A stretch of DNA of 64,000 nt from contig NZ_CP074102.1 of assembly GCF_018310535.1 (NCBI RefSeq), positions 2,480,001 to 2,544,000 on the forward strand. The letters run 5' to 3'. The stretch comes from Streptomyces mirabilis (lineage in GTDB: Bacteria > Actinomycetota > Actinomycetes > Streptomycetales > Streptomycetaceae). Under the pieces are notes generated by a model. That model saw nothing but the letters and a program-made list of their open reading frames with translations. It was not told the origin of the DNA and searched no databases. The first letter of the stretch is position 1. Every line of letters begins with the position of its first letter. The position numbers and the translations under genes are program-made. Shown piece after piece: positions 47,040 through 55,741 of this stretch.

Positions 47040-48281
47040 TCACTCGTCCGGATAGGGCGGAAATCTCCCGGCCAGATCCCGTACTTCTTCACGCACCCGC
47101 TTGCTGTCGGTCTCGTCCCGCAGCACCGCCGCGAACATCTTCGCGACCTGCGCCATCTCCGCCTCGCCCATCCCCTGCGTGGTCAGCGCGGCCGTGCCCA
47201 GGCGCAGGCCGCGTGCGTCGCCGTGGGGCAGCGCGCAGGTGTCGAGGACCATTCCGGCGGCGGCGAGACGGCCTCGTGCGCCGCGTCCGTCGAGACCGAG
47301 CGGAGCGGTGTCCGCGGTGAGCATGTGGGTGTCGGTCCCCCCGGTGGTGAGGGCGAGCCCCTCCGCGGCCAGCCCCTCGGCCAGCACCTTCGCGTTGGCG
47401 ACCACCTGATGTGCGTACGCCATGAAGGCGGGCGTCGCGGCCTCGCCGAACGCGACGGCCTTGGCGGCGATGGTGTGCATCTGGGCGCCGCCCTGGGTGA
47501 ACGGGAAGACGGCCCGGTCGACCCGCTCGGCCAGCTCGCCGCCACAGAGGATCATGCCGCCGCGGGGGCCGCGCAGGACCTTGTGCGTGGTGGCGCAGAC
47601 GACATCGGCGTACGGAACCGGACTGGGCGCCGCTCCCCCGGCGACCAGGCCGATGGGGTGGGCGGCGTCGGCGATGAGATAGGCGCCGACCTCGTCGGCG
47701 ATCGCCCGGAAGAGCGCGTAGTCGATGTGCCGGGGGTAGGAGATCGACCCGCAGACGATGGCCTTCGGCCGGTGCGTACGGGCCAGTGCGCGCACCTGCT
47801 CGTAGTCGATGAGCCCGCTCTCCGCCTCCACCCTGTACCCCACGAAGTCGAACCAGCGGCCGGAGAAGTTCGCGGGCGACCCGTGCGTGAGGTGGCCGCC
47901 GAACGGCAGTCCCATGGCGAGGACGGTGTCCCCCGGCCGCAGCAGGGCGGCGTACGCGGCGAGGACGGCCGAAGATCCGGAGTGGGACTGCACGTTGGCG
48001 TGCTCGGCACCGAAGAGGGCCTTGGCGCGCTCCACGGCGAGGCGCTCGGCGACGTCGACGATCTCGCAGCCGCCGTGGTGGCGGGCGCCGGGATAGCCCT
48101 CGGCGTACTTGTTCGCCAGCGGCGACCCGAGGGCGGTCAGCACCGCCTTCGAGGTGAAGTTCTCGGCCGCGATCAGCTGGAGCGTCGTCGACTGCCGCGC
48201 CAGCTCCCCCATCAGGATCTCGGCGAGCTCCGGGTCCTGCAGACGCAGAACATCCGCTTCCAGCGTTTGTGTGACCGGCAT
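47040..48281 (-). CDS. glyA: Serine hydroxymethyltransferase, atypical second copy
   Basis: A 413-residue PLP enzyme with the Schiff-base Lys in TTHKVLRGPRGG (about residue 234). The usual EGYPGKRYYGGC loop reads EGYPGARHHGGC, with His-His at residues 68-69 in place of the Tyr pair, and DMAHxAGLVA reads DAAHPIGLVA. It may be the second Streptomyces SHMT, with a changed substrate. GGAG lies 7 nt before the ATG. Confidence 0.88.
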   Translation of the reverse strand: MPVTQTLEADVLRLQDPELAEILMGELARQSTTLQLIAAENFTSKAVLTALGSPLANKYAEGYPGARHHGGCEIVDVAERLAVERAKALFGAEHANVQSHSGSSAVLAAYAALLRPGDTVLAMGLPFGGHLTHGSPANFSGRWFDFVGYRVEAESGLIDYEQVRALARTHRPKAIVCGSISYPRHIDYALFRAIADEVGAYLIADAAHPIGLVAGGAAPSPVPYADVVCATTHKVLRGPRGGMILCGGELAERVDRAVFPFTQGGAQMHTIAAKAVAFGEAATPAFMAYAHQVVANAKVLAEGLAAEGLALTTGGTDTHMLTADTAPLGLDGRGARGRLAAAGMVLDTCALPHGDARGLRLGTAALTTQGMGEAEMAQVAKMFAAVLRDETDSKRVREEVRDLAGRFPPYPDE

Positions 48282-48335
48282 GGTGGACTCCGGGCCTCGG
48301 CAGGGTGCGCTACGTCCAATGTAGAACCGGGACCG

Positions 48336-48373
48336 GTGGGACGCCCGGTATTACGGCCTATCGGGCGTCCCAC
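48336..48373 (-). terminator. Terminator after the prfA-prmC-Sua5-phosphatase unit
   Basis: GTGGGACGCCCG pairs perfectly with CGGGCGTCCCAC over 12 bp with a 14-nt loop, 20 nt past the phosphatase gene stop. Confidence 0.8.
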
Positions 48374-48393
48374 GAGAAAACGCCCACACCGGC

Positions 48394-49059
48394 CTACGCG
48401 CGCGCCCGCACCCCGGTGAGCGCCGTCACCACCGGATCCAGCGCCTCGTTGATCTCGTCACCGATCGAGCGGAAGAACGGCAGGGGCGCGCCGTACGGGT
48501 CGAAGACCTCGTCCGCCTCCGCCGTGGGAGCCAGGAGCCACCCGCGTAGAGCGGCCGCCGCCCGGACCAGGGCGCGGGCGCGTTCGACCACTCCGTCCTC
48601 CAGGGGCGGCAGCGTGGCCGGGTCTATGGCGCGGACCAGCCTGGTGAACTCCTTCAGGGTGAAGGTGCGCAGGCCCGCGGAGTGGCCCATGGAGATGACC
48701 TGGGCGCGGTGGTCGCGGGTGGCGGTGAGGACCAGGTCGGCCCTGATGACGTGGTCGTCGAGGAGCTCGCGGCCGACGAAGCCGGAGGGGTCCGCGCCGA
48801 AGTCCGCGAGGACCGTCTCGGCGTTGGCCTCCATCGGGGCGCCCTCGTGCCCCCAGGTGCCGGCGCTCTCGACGATCAGGCCGCCCCACAGGGGGTCGCC
48901 CAGCCGGTCCGCGAGGGCATGGCGGGTCAGCCGCTCGGTGATCGGCGAGCGGCACACGTTGCCGGTGCTGACGTGGAGGATGCGGAAGGACCCCCTGGGG
49001 GACCCATTGGTCCCCGTGATCCCCGTGCCTATGCCACGCCCCGCGTCAGGGGCTGTCAA
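48394..49059 (-). CDS. LMW protein-tyrosine-phosphatase-like protein lacking the nucleophile Cys
   Basis: A 221-residue low-molecular-weight phosphatase/arsenate-reductase fold. The P-loop reads HVSTGNVCRSP instead of VCxGNxCRSP, so the first, nucleophilic Cys is Ser31 (codon AGC at 48967-48969). The second Cys, the Arg and the later DPYG loop remain. It starts at TTG 49059 in a 4-bp overlap with the Sua5 gene; no other in-frame start precedes the P-loop. A phosphotyrosine-binding pseudo-enzyme or an altered hydrolase is possible. Probably co-transcribed with the translation-factor genes. Confidence 0.85.
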   Translation of the reverse strand: MTAPDAGRGIGTGITGTNGSPRGSFRILHVSTGNVCRSPITERLTRHALADRLGDPLWGGLIVESAGTWGHEGAPMEANAETVLADFGADPSGFVGRELLDDHVIRADLVLTATRDHRAQVISMGHSAGLRTFTLKEFTRLVRAIDPATLPPLEDGVVERARALVRAAAALRGWLLAPTAEADEVFDPYGAPLPFFRSIGDEINEALDPVVTALTGVRARA

Positions 49060-49703
49060 TTCGCCACCTCGAGGTCGGGTACGACCTTCCGGAGCTCCTC
49101 CGCCGACAGGGCACCCGCGCGCAGCAGGACCGGCACCTTGCCGGTGACGTCGACGATCGAGGAGGGAACGTTACCGGGAGTCGGACCGCCGTCCAGGTAC
49201 ACGGAGACGGAGTCACCGAGCATCTCCTGCGCGGCGTCACAGTCCTCCGGCGCCGGGTGGCCGGTGAGGTTCGCGGAGGAGACGGCCATCGGGCCGACCT
49301 CCGTCAGCAGTTCGATGGCGACCGGGTGCAGCGGCATACGGATGGCCACCGTGCCCCGGGTGTCGCCCAAGTCCCACTGCAGGGACGGCTGGTGCTTGGC
49401 GACGAGGGTGAGCGCACCCGGCCAGAACGCGTCGACGAGCTCCCAGGCCATCTCGGAGAAGTCCGTGACAAGGCCGTGGAGGGTGTTCGGGGAGCCGATG
49501 AGGACAGGGGTGGGCATGTTGCGGCCCCGGCCCTTGGCCTCGAGGAGGTCGGCGACGGCTTCCGAGGTGAACGCGTCGGCGCCGATGCCGTACACCGTGT
49601 CCGTCGGGAGGACCACCAGCTCGCCACGGCGGACGGCGGACGCGGCCTCACGCAGACCGGTGATGCGGTCGGTCGCGTCGTTGGTGTCGTATCGCCGTGC
49701 CAT
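49056..49703 (-). CDS. L-threonylcarbamoyladenylate synthase (Sua5/YrdC/YwlC)
   Basis: A 215-residue enzyme making threonylcarbamoyl-AMP for the t6A37 tRNA modification. It has YrdC motifs LVVLPTDTVYGIGADAF (about residues 29-45), KGRGRNMPTPVLI, FWPGALTLV, TRGTVAIRMP and MAVSSANLTGHP. It is followed by overlap with the LMW phosphatase-like gene. The prfA-prmC-Sua5 order is conserved in many bacteria. Confidence 0.95.
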   Translation of the reverse strand: MARRYDTNDATDRITGLREAASAVRRGELVVLPTDTVYGIGADAFTSEAVADLLEAKGRGRNMPTPVLIGSPNTLHGLVTDFSEMAWELVDAFWPGALTLVAKHQPSLQWDLGDTRGTVAIRMPLHPVAIELLTEVGPMAVSSANLTGHPAPEDCDAAQEMLGDSVSVYLDGGPTPGNVPSSIVDVTGKVPVLLRAGALSAEELRKVVPDLEVAN

Positions 49704-49756
49704 TTAGCGGGCCTCCTCGTACACGTACTGCTGGCTGGGGATCACGATGCGCGCGC

Positions 49757-50602
49757 TCACGGCATCGCCTTGCGGGCGGTCGCGAACCGCGGCCGGTTGT
49801 TGAGGTCCGGGTGGTCGGCCGCGTCGGCCCAGCCCCGCTCCTCGGTGAAGATCCACGGCACCTGGCCGCCCTGGGTGTCGGCGTGCTCGATGACGACGAG
49901 ACCGCCCGGGCGCAGCAGCCGGTGTGCGGTGCGCTCGATGCCACGGATGAGGTCGAGTCCGTCCTCGCCGGAGAACAGGGCGAGTTCGGGATCGTAGTCC
50001 CGGGCCTCCGGCGCCACGTACTCCCATTCCGTGAGCGGGATGTACGGCGGGTTGGAGATCACCAGGTCCACCTGGCCGTCGAGGTCCCTGAAGGCCTCCA
50101 GGGCGTCTCCCTGACGCAGGTCGACCCTGGACCCCTCGACGTTCTTGCGCGTCCACTGGAGGGCGTCCTCGGACAGCTCCACGGCGTGTACGCGTGAGCG
50201 CGGGACCTCCTGCGCGAGCGCGAGCGCGATGGCGCCCGAGCCGGTGCACAGGTCGACGATCATCGGCTCGACGACATCCATCGCGCGGACGGCGTCTATG
50301 GCCCAGCCGACGACGGACTCCGTCTCCGGACGCGGGACGAACACCCCGGGGCCCACCTGGAGTTCCAGATAGCGGAAGTAGGCGTGTCCGGTGATGTGCT
50401 GGAGCGGCTCGCGGGCCTCGCGGCGCGCGGTCACCTCCCAGTAGCGGGCGTCGAAGTCCACGTCCTTGACGGTGTGCAGTTCGCCCCGCTTCACGCCGTG
50501 CACGAAGGCGGCGAGCTCCTCCGCGTCGTTGCGCGGCGAGGGCACGCCGGCGTCGGCCAGCCGCTGGGTGGCCTGGGCCACTTCCGCGAGCAGCAGGTTC
50601 AC
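49757..50602 (-). CDS. prmC: Release factor N5-glutamine methyltransferase PrmC
   Basis: A 281-residue SAM-dependent methyltransferase acting on the GGQ glutamine of RF1/RF2. It has SAM motif VDLCTGSGAIALALA (about residues 113-127) and the substrate motif ISNPPYIP (about 184-191). GTG 50602 is preceded by CCCCGGAGGACCAGC. It follows prfA, its substrate gene, after a 122-bp gap containing tandem repeats. Confidence 0.96.
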   Translation of the reverse strand: MNLLLAEVAQATQRLADAGVPSPRNDAEELAAFVHGVKRGELHTVKDVDFDARYWEVTARREAREPLQHITGHAYFRYLELQVGPGVFVPRPETESVVGWAIDAVRAMDVVEPMIVDLCTGSGAIALALAQEVPRSRVHAVELSEDALQWTRKNVEGSRVDLRQGDALEAFRDLDGQVDLVISNPPYIPLTEWEYVAPEARDYDPELALFSGEDGLDLIRGIERTAHRLLRPGGLVVIEHADTQGGQVPWIFTEERGWADAADHPDLNNRPRFATARKAMP

Positions 50603-50677
50603 GCTGGTCCTCCGGGGCTGAGCTGTTGTCGTACGGCTTGACGAGCAGGGCTTACAAGTACGGCCTCACAAAGCTGC

Positions 50678-50724
50678 GTTCCGCCGTTCGGCCGTTCCGC
50701 CGTTCGGCCGTCCGCCGTTCCGCC
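50678..50724. repeat. 16-bp tandem repeats at the prfA 3' end
   Basis: GTTCCGCCGTTCGGCC occurs twice (50678-50693, 50694-50709) followed by a degenerate third copy, ending exactly at the prfA stop codon (50725). The 16-mer is itself two related 8-mers. Confidence 0.85.
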
Positions 50725-51801
50725 TTACGCGGCCGCGAGCTTCGCGGCCGAGTCGGCGTCGACGCACGCCTGGATCATCGCGTCGAGGTCCCCGTCGAGC
50801 ACCTGGTCCAAGTTGTACGCCTTGAATCCGACGCGGTGGTCCGAGATGCGGTTCTCCGGGAAGTTGTACGTGCGGATCTTCTCGGAGCGGTCGACGGTGC
50901 GGACCTGGCTGCGGCGGGCGTCCGCGGCCTCACGCTCCGCTTCCTCCTGCGCCGCGGCGAGGAGCCTGGAGCGCAGGATACGCATCGCCTGCTCCTTGTT
51001 CTGCAGCTGGCTCTTCTCGTTCTGGCAGGAGGCGACGACTCCGGTCGGAATGTGCGTGATGCGCACCGCGGAGTCGGTCGTGTTGACGGACTGACCGCCG
51101 GGGCCCGACGAACGGTAGACGTCGATGCGCAGGTCGTTCGCGTGGATCTCGACGTCGACCTCCTCGGCCTCGGGCGTGACCAGCACACCGGCCGCGGAGG
51201 TGTGGATACGGCCCTGCGACTCGGTCGAGGGCACCCGCTGCACGCGGTGCACCCCGCCCTCGTACTTCAGACGCGCCCAGACACCCTGACCGGGCTCGGT
51301 GGCGCCCTGGCCGCCCTTGGTCTTCACGGCGACCTGGACGTCCTTGTAGCCGCCGAGCTCGGACTCGGTGGAGTCGATGATCTCGGTCTTCCAGCCGACA
51401 CGCTCGGCGTAGCGCAGGTACATGCGCAGCAGGTCGCCGGCGAACAGGGCCGACTCGTCGCCGCCCGCGCCCGCCTTGATCTCGAGGATGACGTCCTTGT
51501 CGTCGCTGGGGTCGCGCGGGACCAGCAGCAGGCGGAGCTTCTCGGTGAGCTCCTCGCGCTGCTTCTCCAGCTCCTTGACCTCGGCCGCGAAGTCGGGGTC
51601 GTCGGCGGCGAACTCCTTCGCCGTGCCGATGTCGTCCCCGGTCTGCTTCCAGGAGCGGTACGTCGCGACGATCGGGGTCAGCTCGGCGTAGCGCTTGTTC
51701 AGCTTGCGCGCGTTGGCCTGGTCGGCGTGCACCGACGGGTCAGCGAGCTTCTTCTCCAGATCGGCGTGCTCGCCGATGAGTTCCTCGACCGCCTCGAACA
51801 T
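50725..51801 (-). CDS. prfA: Peptide chain release factor 1
   Basis: A 358-residue class I release factor for UAA/UAG. It has the catalytic GGQ in [17 protein letters not shown], the anticodon-like tripeptide within the [15 protein letters not shown] region's preceding domain, and the long N-terminal helices. ATG 51801 has GGAG 6 nt upstream. It heads the prfA-prmC-Sua5-phosphatase group. Confidence 0.97.
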   Translation of the reverse strand: MFEAVEELIGEHADLEKKLADPSVHADQANARKLNKRYAELTPIVATYRSWKQTGDDIGTAKEFAADDPDFAAEVKELEKQREELTEKLRLLLVPRDPSDDKDVILEIKAGAGGDESALFAGDLLRMYLRYAERVGWKTEIIDSTESELGGYKDVQVAVKTKGGQGATEPGQGVWARLKYEGGVHRVQRVPSTESQGRIHTSAAGVLVTPEAEEVDVEIHANDLRIDVYRSSGPGGQSVNTTDSAVRITHIPTGVVASCQNEKSQLQNKEQAMRILRSRLLAAAQEEAEREAADARRSQVRTVDRSEKIRTYNFPENRISDHRVGFKAYNLDQVLDGDLDAMIQACVDADSAAKLAAA

Positions 51802-51858
51802 CTCCGGCTCCAATGGACTGTCCCCAGCTCCATCATGGGCTCTGGGACGTAGGTAAGG

Positions 51859-51905
51859 CATGGGGGTCCCCCCTGCTCGAGCGAAGTCGAGAGCTTGGGG
51901 GAGGG
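51859..51905 (-). repeat. Dispersed Streptomyces hairpin repeat, copy 2
   Basis: On the minus strand TCCCCCAAGCTCTCGACTTC, then GCTCGAGCAGGGGGGACCCC. It has a nested stem (CTCGA...TCGAG inside TCCCCC...GGGGGA). It is related to the element at 36775-36812 and lies between rpmE and prfA. Confidence 0.75.
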
Positions 51906-51975
51906 GGCTGCACCGCAAAGCGCCGGTCCCGGCGCCCCCGTGCCGGGGACGCCGAAGACCGGCGCTGTGGGCTCG

Positions 51976-52197
51976 CTACTTCTTGGCAGCGGCAGCCTTG
52001 CCGAAGCGGGCCTCGAAGCGGGCCACGCGGCCACCGGTGTCGAGGATCTTCTGCTTGCCCGTGTAGAACGGGTGGCACTCGGAGCAGACCTCGGCGCGAA
52101 TGGAACCGCTGGAGATCGTGCTACGGGTGGTGAACGACGCGCCACAGGTGCAGCTGACCTGCGTCTCGACGTACTCGGGGTGGATGTCGCGCTTCAA
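51976..52197 (-). CDS. rpmE: Ribosomal protein L31 (zinc-binding form)
   Basis: 73 residues starting at TTG 52197, fixed by GGAG 5 nt upstream (GGAGACACCTTG). Family N-terminus [20 protein letters not shown]. The Cys pairs CTC (about residues 16-18) and CSEC (about 38-41) form the zinc site of the C+ paralogue, which Streptomyces replaces with a Cys-less L31 under zinc limitation. Confidence 0.95.
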   Translation of the reverse strand: MKRDIHPEYVETQVSCTCGASFTTRSTISSGSIRAEVCSECHPFYTGKQKILDTGGRVARFEARFGKAAAAKK

Positions 52198-52377
52198 GGT
52201 GTCTCCTAGTTTCGGGAGGGCGCCGGGTCGCCGCCGCGGGATGCGGGTGCGTGAACCGGAGCCGACGTACCAGTCTGCCAGGACTGGCGCCATCCCCCAA
52301 AACCGGGGGCTTGGACGATCTATTCCCGAGGGTGTGTACGGGGCTCGTACGGGCCCCGGCGCGGCCTCCGTACCGGC

Positions 52378-53517
52378 TCAGGTCGAGCTGACGACGCCCT
52401 TCGCGGTGCCCGTGGCCGTGCCCTTCGTGGCCGCCTTCGGGATCGTCCGGTCGTTCTTCAGGGCGGTCCACACCAGCTGCGCCTTGGCCTTGTCGACGAG
52501 GACGCGGTTGGCGTCGGCACTGTCGTACTGGACCGGCATCGTCACCATGTTCATGTTCGACGAGCTGATGCCCTTGAGACCGTTGGCGAAGGACGCGAGG
52601 TTCTTGACCGTGCCGAGGTCGGAGTCGGTGGTGACGGTCTTGGTCGCGGTGTCGGCGAGGTCGTACAGCTTCGTGGGGCTGGACAGCACGCCGATGTGCT
52701 TGACCTGGTTGACCAGGGCCTTGATGAACGCCTGCTGGAGCTGGATGCGGCCGAGGTCGGAGCCGTCGCCGACGCCGTGCCGGGTGCGGACGAGGCCGAG
52801 CGCCTGCTGTCCGTCGAGCGTGTGCGTGCCGGCGGTCAGGTTCAGATGGCTGTCGGGGTCCTTGATGTTCTTGGTGGTGGTCACCCGAACACCGTCGAGG
52901 TCGTCGATGAGCTTCTGGAAACCGCTGAAGTCGACCTCGATGTAGTGGTCCATGCGGATACCGGACATGGACTCGACGGTCTTCACCGCGCAGGCGGCCC
53001 CACCGGTGGAGTACGCGGAGTTGAACATCACGCTGGTCGCGGCGGCGTGGGTGACGCCCTTGGCGTCGGTGCAGGAGGGGCGCGGGACGAGGGTGTCGCG
53101 GGGTATGGAGACCACGCTGGCCTTCTTGTGACCCTCGTATATGTGCACGACCATCGCCGTGTCCGAGCGGGCGCTGCCGTCGTCGGTGCCACCGCCGAGG
53201 TCCTTGTTGCTGCCGGAACGGGTGTCGGAGCCCAGGACCAGGATGTTCTCGGAGCCGTTGTCGACCTTCAGCGGCCGGTCGGTGCCGAGGGCCTGGTTGA
53301 TGTCGACGGTCTTGATGTTGCCGTTGAGCTTGAAATACAGGTACCCGACGCCGGCGCCCCCCAGCACCACGACGCCCGCCGCGGTCCAGGCCGTGATGAG
53401 CAGGGCCTTGCTTCGCGTGCCGCGCGGCTTGCGGCGGCTGCCCTTCACACGGCGACGCGGGACGCTCGTGCCGGGCTCACCCGGTGTGCCGGGTTCCGGC
53501 ATGCTCTCGGCAGGCAT
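52378..53517 (-). CDS. LCP-family cell-wall glycopolymer ligase
   Basis: A 379-residue LytR-CpsA-Psr protein: Pro/Arg-rich cytosolic N-terminus, one TM helix (about residues 40-62), extracytoplasmic LCP domain (about 90-255). Conserved Arg/Asp are present in LGSDTRSG, ARSDTAMVVHI, VVSIPRDTLV and GLVRTRHGVGDGSDLGRIQLQQ. It transfers undecaprenyl-linked polymers to peptidoglycan. ATG 53517 is preceded by GAGGAG at short spacing. The WecA/TagO-like gene at 45531 may make its substrate. Confidence 0.93.
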   Translation of the reverse strand: MPAESMPEPGTPGEPGTSVPRRRVKGSRRKPRGTRSKALLITAWTAAGVVVLGGAGVGYLYFKLNGNIKTVDINQALGTDRPLKVDNGSENILVLGSDTRSGSNKDLGGGTDDGSARSDTAMVVHIYEGHKKASVVSIPRDTLVPRPSCTDAKGVTHAAATSVMFNSAYSTGGAACAVKTVESMSGIRMDHYIEVDFSGFQKLIDDLDGVRVTTTKNIKDPDSHLNLTAGTHTLDGQQALGLVRTRHGVGDGSDLGRIQLQQAFIKALVNQVKHIGVLSSPTKLYDLADTATKTVTTDSDLGTVKNLASFANGLKGISSSNMNMVTMPVQYDSADANRVLVDKAKAQLVWTALKNDRTIPKAATKGTATGTAKGVVSST

Positions 53518-53646
53518 GTGCTCCTCTTGTCCTCGTTGCGGTCGGTTACCCCCTGCTTTCAGGGCCAAGCACGGTCCGGTGCGCCATGTAGTGCCTCATG
53601 GTCACTCCGTACGGTCAGACGGGGAAACTCGGGCAAGGGTTGCACA

Positions 53647-53687
53647 ACGCACTGTGCCCACCGCGTGGCGCGATGGGCACAGTGCGT
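53647..53687 (-). terminator. Terminator after the secreted protease gene
   Basis: ACGCACTGTGCCCA pairs perfectly with TGGGCACAGTGCGT over 14 bp, and the 13-nt centre holds CGCG-TGG-CGCG. It lies about 40 nt past the protease stop. Confidence 0.85.
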
Positions 53688-53725
53688 GACGGGCGAGCTC
53701 GGGGAAACCTCGCTCACCTGCGATT

Positions 53726-55627
53726 TCAGCCGAAGATGTCGTACTGCTTGAAATCGGTGCCGATCTTGATGGCTGTGGCAAAGATCTCGCTGGTCGCCTT
53801 GCCGGTACCGGGGTACAGGTAGAGCGTGCCGGCGGGCGTACGGGCCAGGAAGTCGGCCTTGCCGTCACCGGTCACGTCGCCCACCGCGTCGAAGGCGTTG
53901 TAGCCGACCCAGGTACGCACCTTGATCCGGCTGGAGAACGCGCCGGAGCCCGCCTTGCCGGTGCCCTTGAACAGGTAGACGTACGAGCCGGTCTTGCTGC
54001 GCGCGATCAGGTCGGCCTTGCCGTCGCCGGTGAAGTCGCCGTGGGCGCGCAGGGAGTTGTACTGGTTCCAGCCGGAGCTCACCTTGACGCGGGCCGAGAA
54101 GGTGCCGTTGCCCTTGCCCGGGTAGATCCACAGGACACCGCCGGAGTCGACCGAGAGCAGGTCGGGCAGGGCGTCACCGGTGACGTCGCCCGGGGCGACG
54201 ACGCGGGTGCGGGTCTTCCAGTCGCTGAAGAGCTTGGTGTCGGCCCACTTGCCCGTGGACGGCAGGTAGTGCCACCAGTGGATGTCGCCGTTGGAGGTGC
54301 GGCGCTCGACGACGTCCTGGTAGCCGTCCCGGTCGAGGTCGGCCTGAAGGACGACGTTCGACGTGCTCCAGCCGCCCCACGACTGCCGGGCGCCGAACGA
54401 GGTGCCCTTGGAGTCCTTCTCGTACAGCGTCTTGGTGGAGGAGTTGCGGACGAACAGGTCGGCCTTGTCGTCACCGCTCAGGTTCGTGTCGTCGACGCGC
54501 GGGTAGGCGGCACCGACGTACGAGCTGACCTTGGTGAAGACGCTGTACGCGCCCTTCTCGACGCAGTCCACCACGCCCCAGGAGACGACGCCCACGATGC
54601 GGCCGCCCACGATCAGCGGGCCGCCGGAGTCGCCGTTGCAGGCGGAGGTGGTACCGGTGTCGCTGCCGGTCGCGGGGTTGCCCGCGCAGACCATGTGGCC
54701 CTTGATGAACTCGCCGCCGTAGTAGCCGCCGCACGTGGCGTCGGACTTGATGGGCAGCGTGGCCGTCTTCAGGGTCTCGGAGATGTCCTGGGTGCCGGAG
54801 GAGGTGCGGCCCCAGCCGTAGAGCGTCGCCTTGGTACCGGAGGCGTACGAGGCGGTGTCGCCCGACGTCGTCATCCGGATCGGCTTGGCCTTGACGGGCC
54901 CGTCCAGCGTGAGGACCGCTATGTCGTTGTCGATGGTCGACGCTTTGTACGAGGGGTGGTTCCACTGCCGCAGGACGGCGGTGGCGGTGCCGCCGTGCAG
55001 ATCGGTGCCGCCCGCCGAGGGAAGCTGCGAGGTGCCGGTCACGACGGCGCCGTGGGACTTCCAGTCGTAGCTCTTGCCCTGCTCGTCCTTGACGCAGTGC
55101 GCGGCGGTGAGGATCTTCGTCGGCGAGACGACGGAGCCACCGCAGAAGAAACCGAAGTCGTCACTGGTGTCGCTGGTGCCCTTGTCGTCGAGGTACCAGA
55201 GCTGGGCCATCCACGGGGCGGTGGTGATGGTGGTCGTGGTGCCGCCGATGATCTTCGGGTCGACGGAGGCGCCGCTCGTGTTCGCGCTCGCGGCCGTGCT
55301 CGTGCTCGTACCGGTGGTCGCGGTCTTGCCCGTACCTGTACCTGTACCTGTGCTCGCGCCGGCGCTCGTGCTCGGTGAGGCCTTCGTCGTCGGCTGTCCG
55401 GCCGTACCGTCACTCGCGACGGCCCCGGCAATCCGCTTCTGCAGCGTGGCCAGGCTCGGCGAGGTACCGGTCGTCTTGGCGAGCGGCGCCGGCTGCGCGG
55501 TGGCGGCGTTCGCCGACGACATCAGGAGCGCACCCCCGACGGCCGCCGCCAGGGTCGCCGCCGCGACGGGCACCGCGATGCGTATCCGGCGTCTGTGACG
55601 ACCGCGCCCGGACATGGACGTATCCAC
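53726..55627 (-). CDS. Secreted trypsin-like serine protease with FG-GAP/VCBS repeats
   Basis: A 633-residue protein: twin-Arg-rich signal region (residues 1-41), Thr/Ser/Ala-rich low-complexity linker to about 120, then an S1 protease with His in LTAAHC (about 176), Asp in DNDIAVL (about 234) and Ser in CNGDSGGP (about 334). Residues about 385-633 hold four to five FG-GAP-type repeats (GDVTGDGKADFLAR, GDFTGDGKADLIAR, ADLDRDGYQDVVER) that form calcium-binding propeller blades. GTG 55627 has GGGGGGA upstream. Exported, probably degrading or adhering to extracellular protein. Confidence 0.93.
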   Translation of the reverse strand: MDTSMSGRGRHRRRIRIAVPVAAATLAAAVGGALLMSSANAATAQPAPLAKTTGTSPSLATLQKRIAGAVASDGTAGQPTTKASPSTSAGASTGTGTGTGKTATTGTSTSTAASANTSGASVDPKIIGGTTTTITTAPWMAQLWYLDDKGTSDTSDDFGFFCGGSVVSPTKILTAAHCVKDEQGKSYDWKSHGAVVTGTSQLPSAGGTDLHGGTATAVLRQWNHPSYKASTIDNDIAVLTLDGPVKAKPIRMTTSGDTASYASGTKATLYGWGRTSSGTQDISETLKTATLPIKSDATCGGYYGGEFIKGHMVCAGNPATGSDTGTTSACNGDSGGPLIVGGRIVGVVSWGVVDCVEKGAYSVFTKVSSYVGAAYPRVDDTNLSGDDKADLFVRNSSTKTLYEKDSKGTSFGARQSWGGWSTSNVVLQADLDRDGYQDVVERRTSNGDIHWWHYLPSTGKWADTKLFSDWKTRTRVVAPGDVTGDALPDLLSVDSGGVLWIYPGKGNGTFSARVKVSSGWNQYNSLRAHGDFTGDGKADLIARSKTGSYVYLFKGTGKAGSGAFSSRIKVRTWVGYNAFDAVGDVTGDGKADFLARTPAGTLYLYPGTGKATSEIFATAIKIGTDFKQYDIFG

Positions 55628-55694
55628 TCAAGTCCCCCCTGAGACTCATACGTTGAAAGAGAGCGCGATCGTACATGTGTCCCAGGCAGCACAA

Positions 55695-55724
55695 AGGGCC
55701 GCCCCCGTCACGGGGAGCGGCCCT
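55695..55724 (-). terminator. Intrinsic-type terminator after rho
   Basis: AGGGCCGC...GCGGCCCT enclosing CCCCG...CGGGG, 18 nt past the rho stop. The Rho gene itself thus ends in a factor-independent-type hairpin. Confidence 0.8.
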
Positions 55725-55741
55725 CAGCTGTGCGGATGTCG

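Noticed and set aside
45633..48419. A 928-codon plus-strand frame across the transferase and SHMT genes
   Set aside because: Antisense shadow spanning two real minus-strand genes and an intergenic gap.
48394..49059. Sequencing error creating the Ser codon in the phosphatase
   Set aside because: A single substitution error cannot be excluded, but the frame is intact and the rest of the P-loop is normal, so it is reported as a finding to verify rather than discarded.
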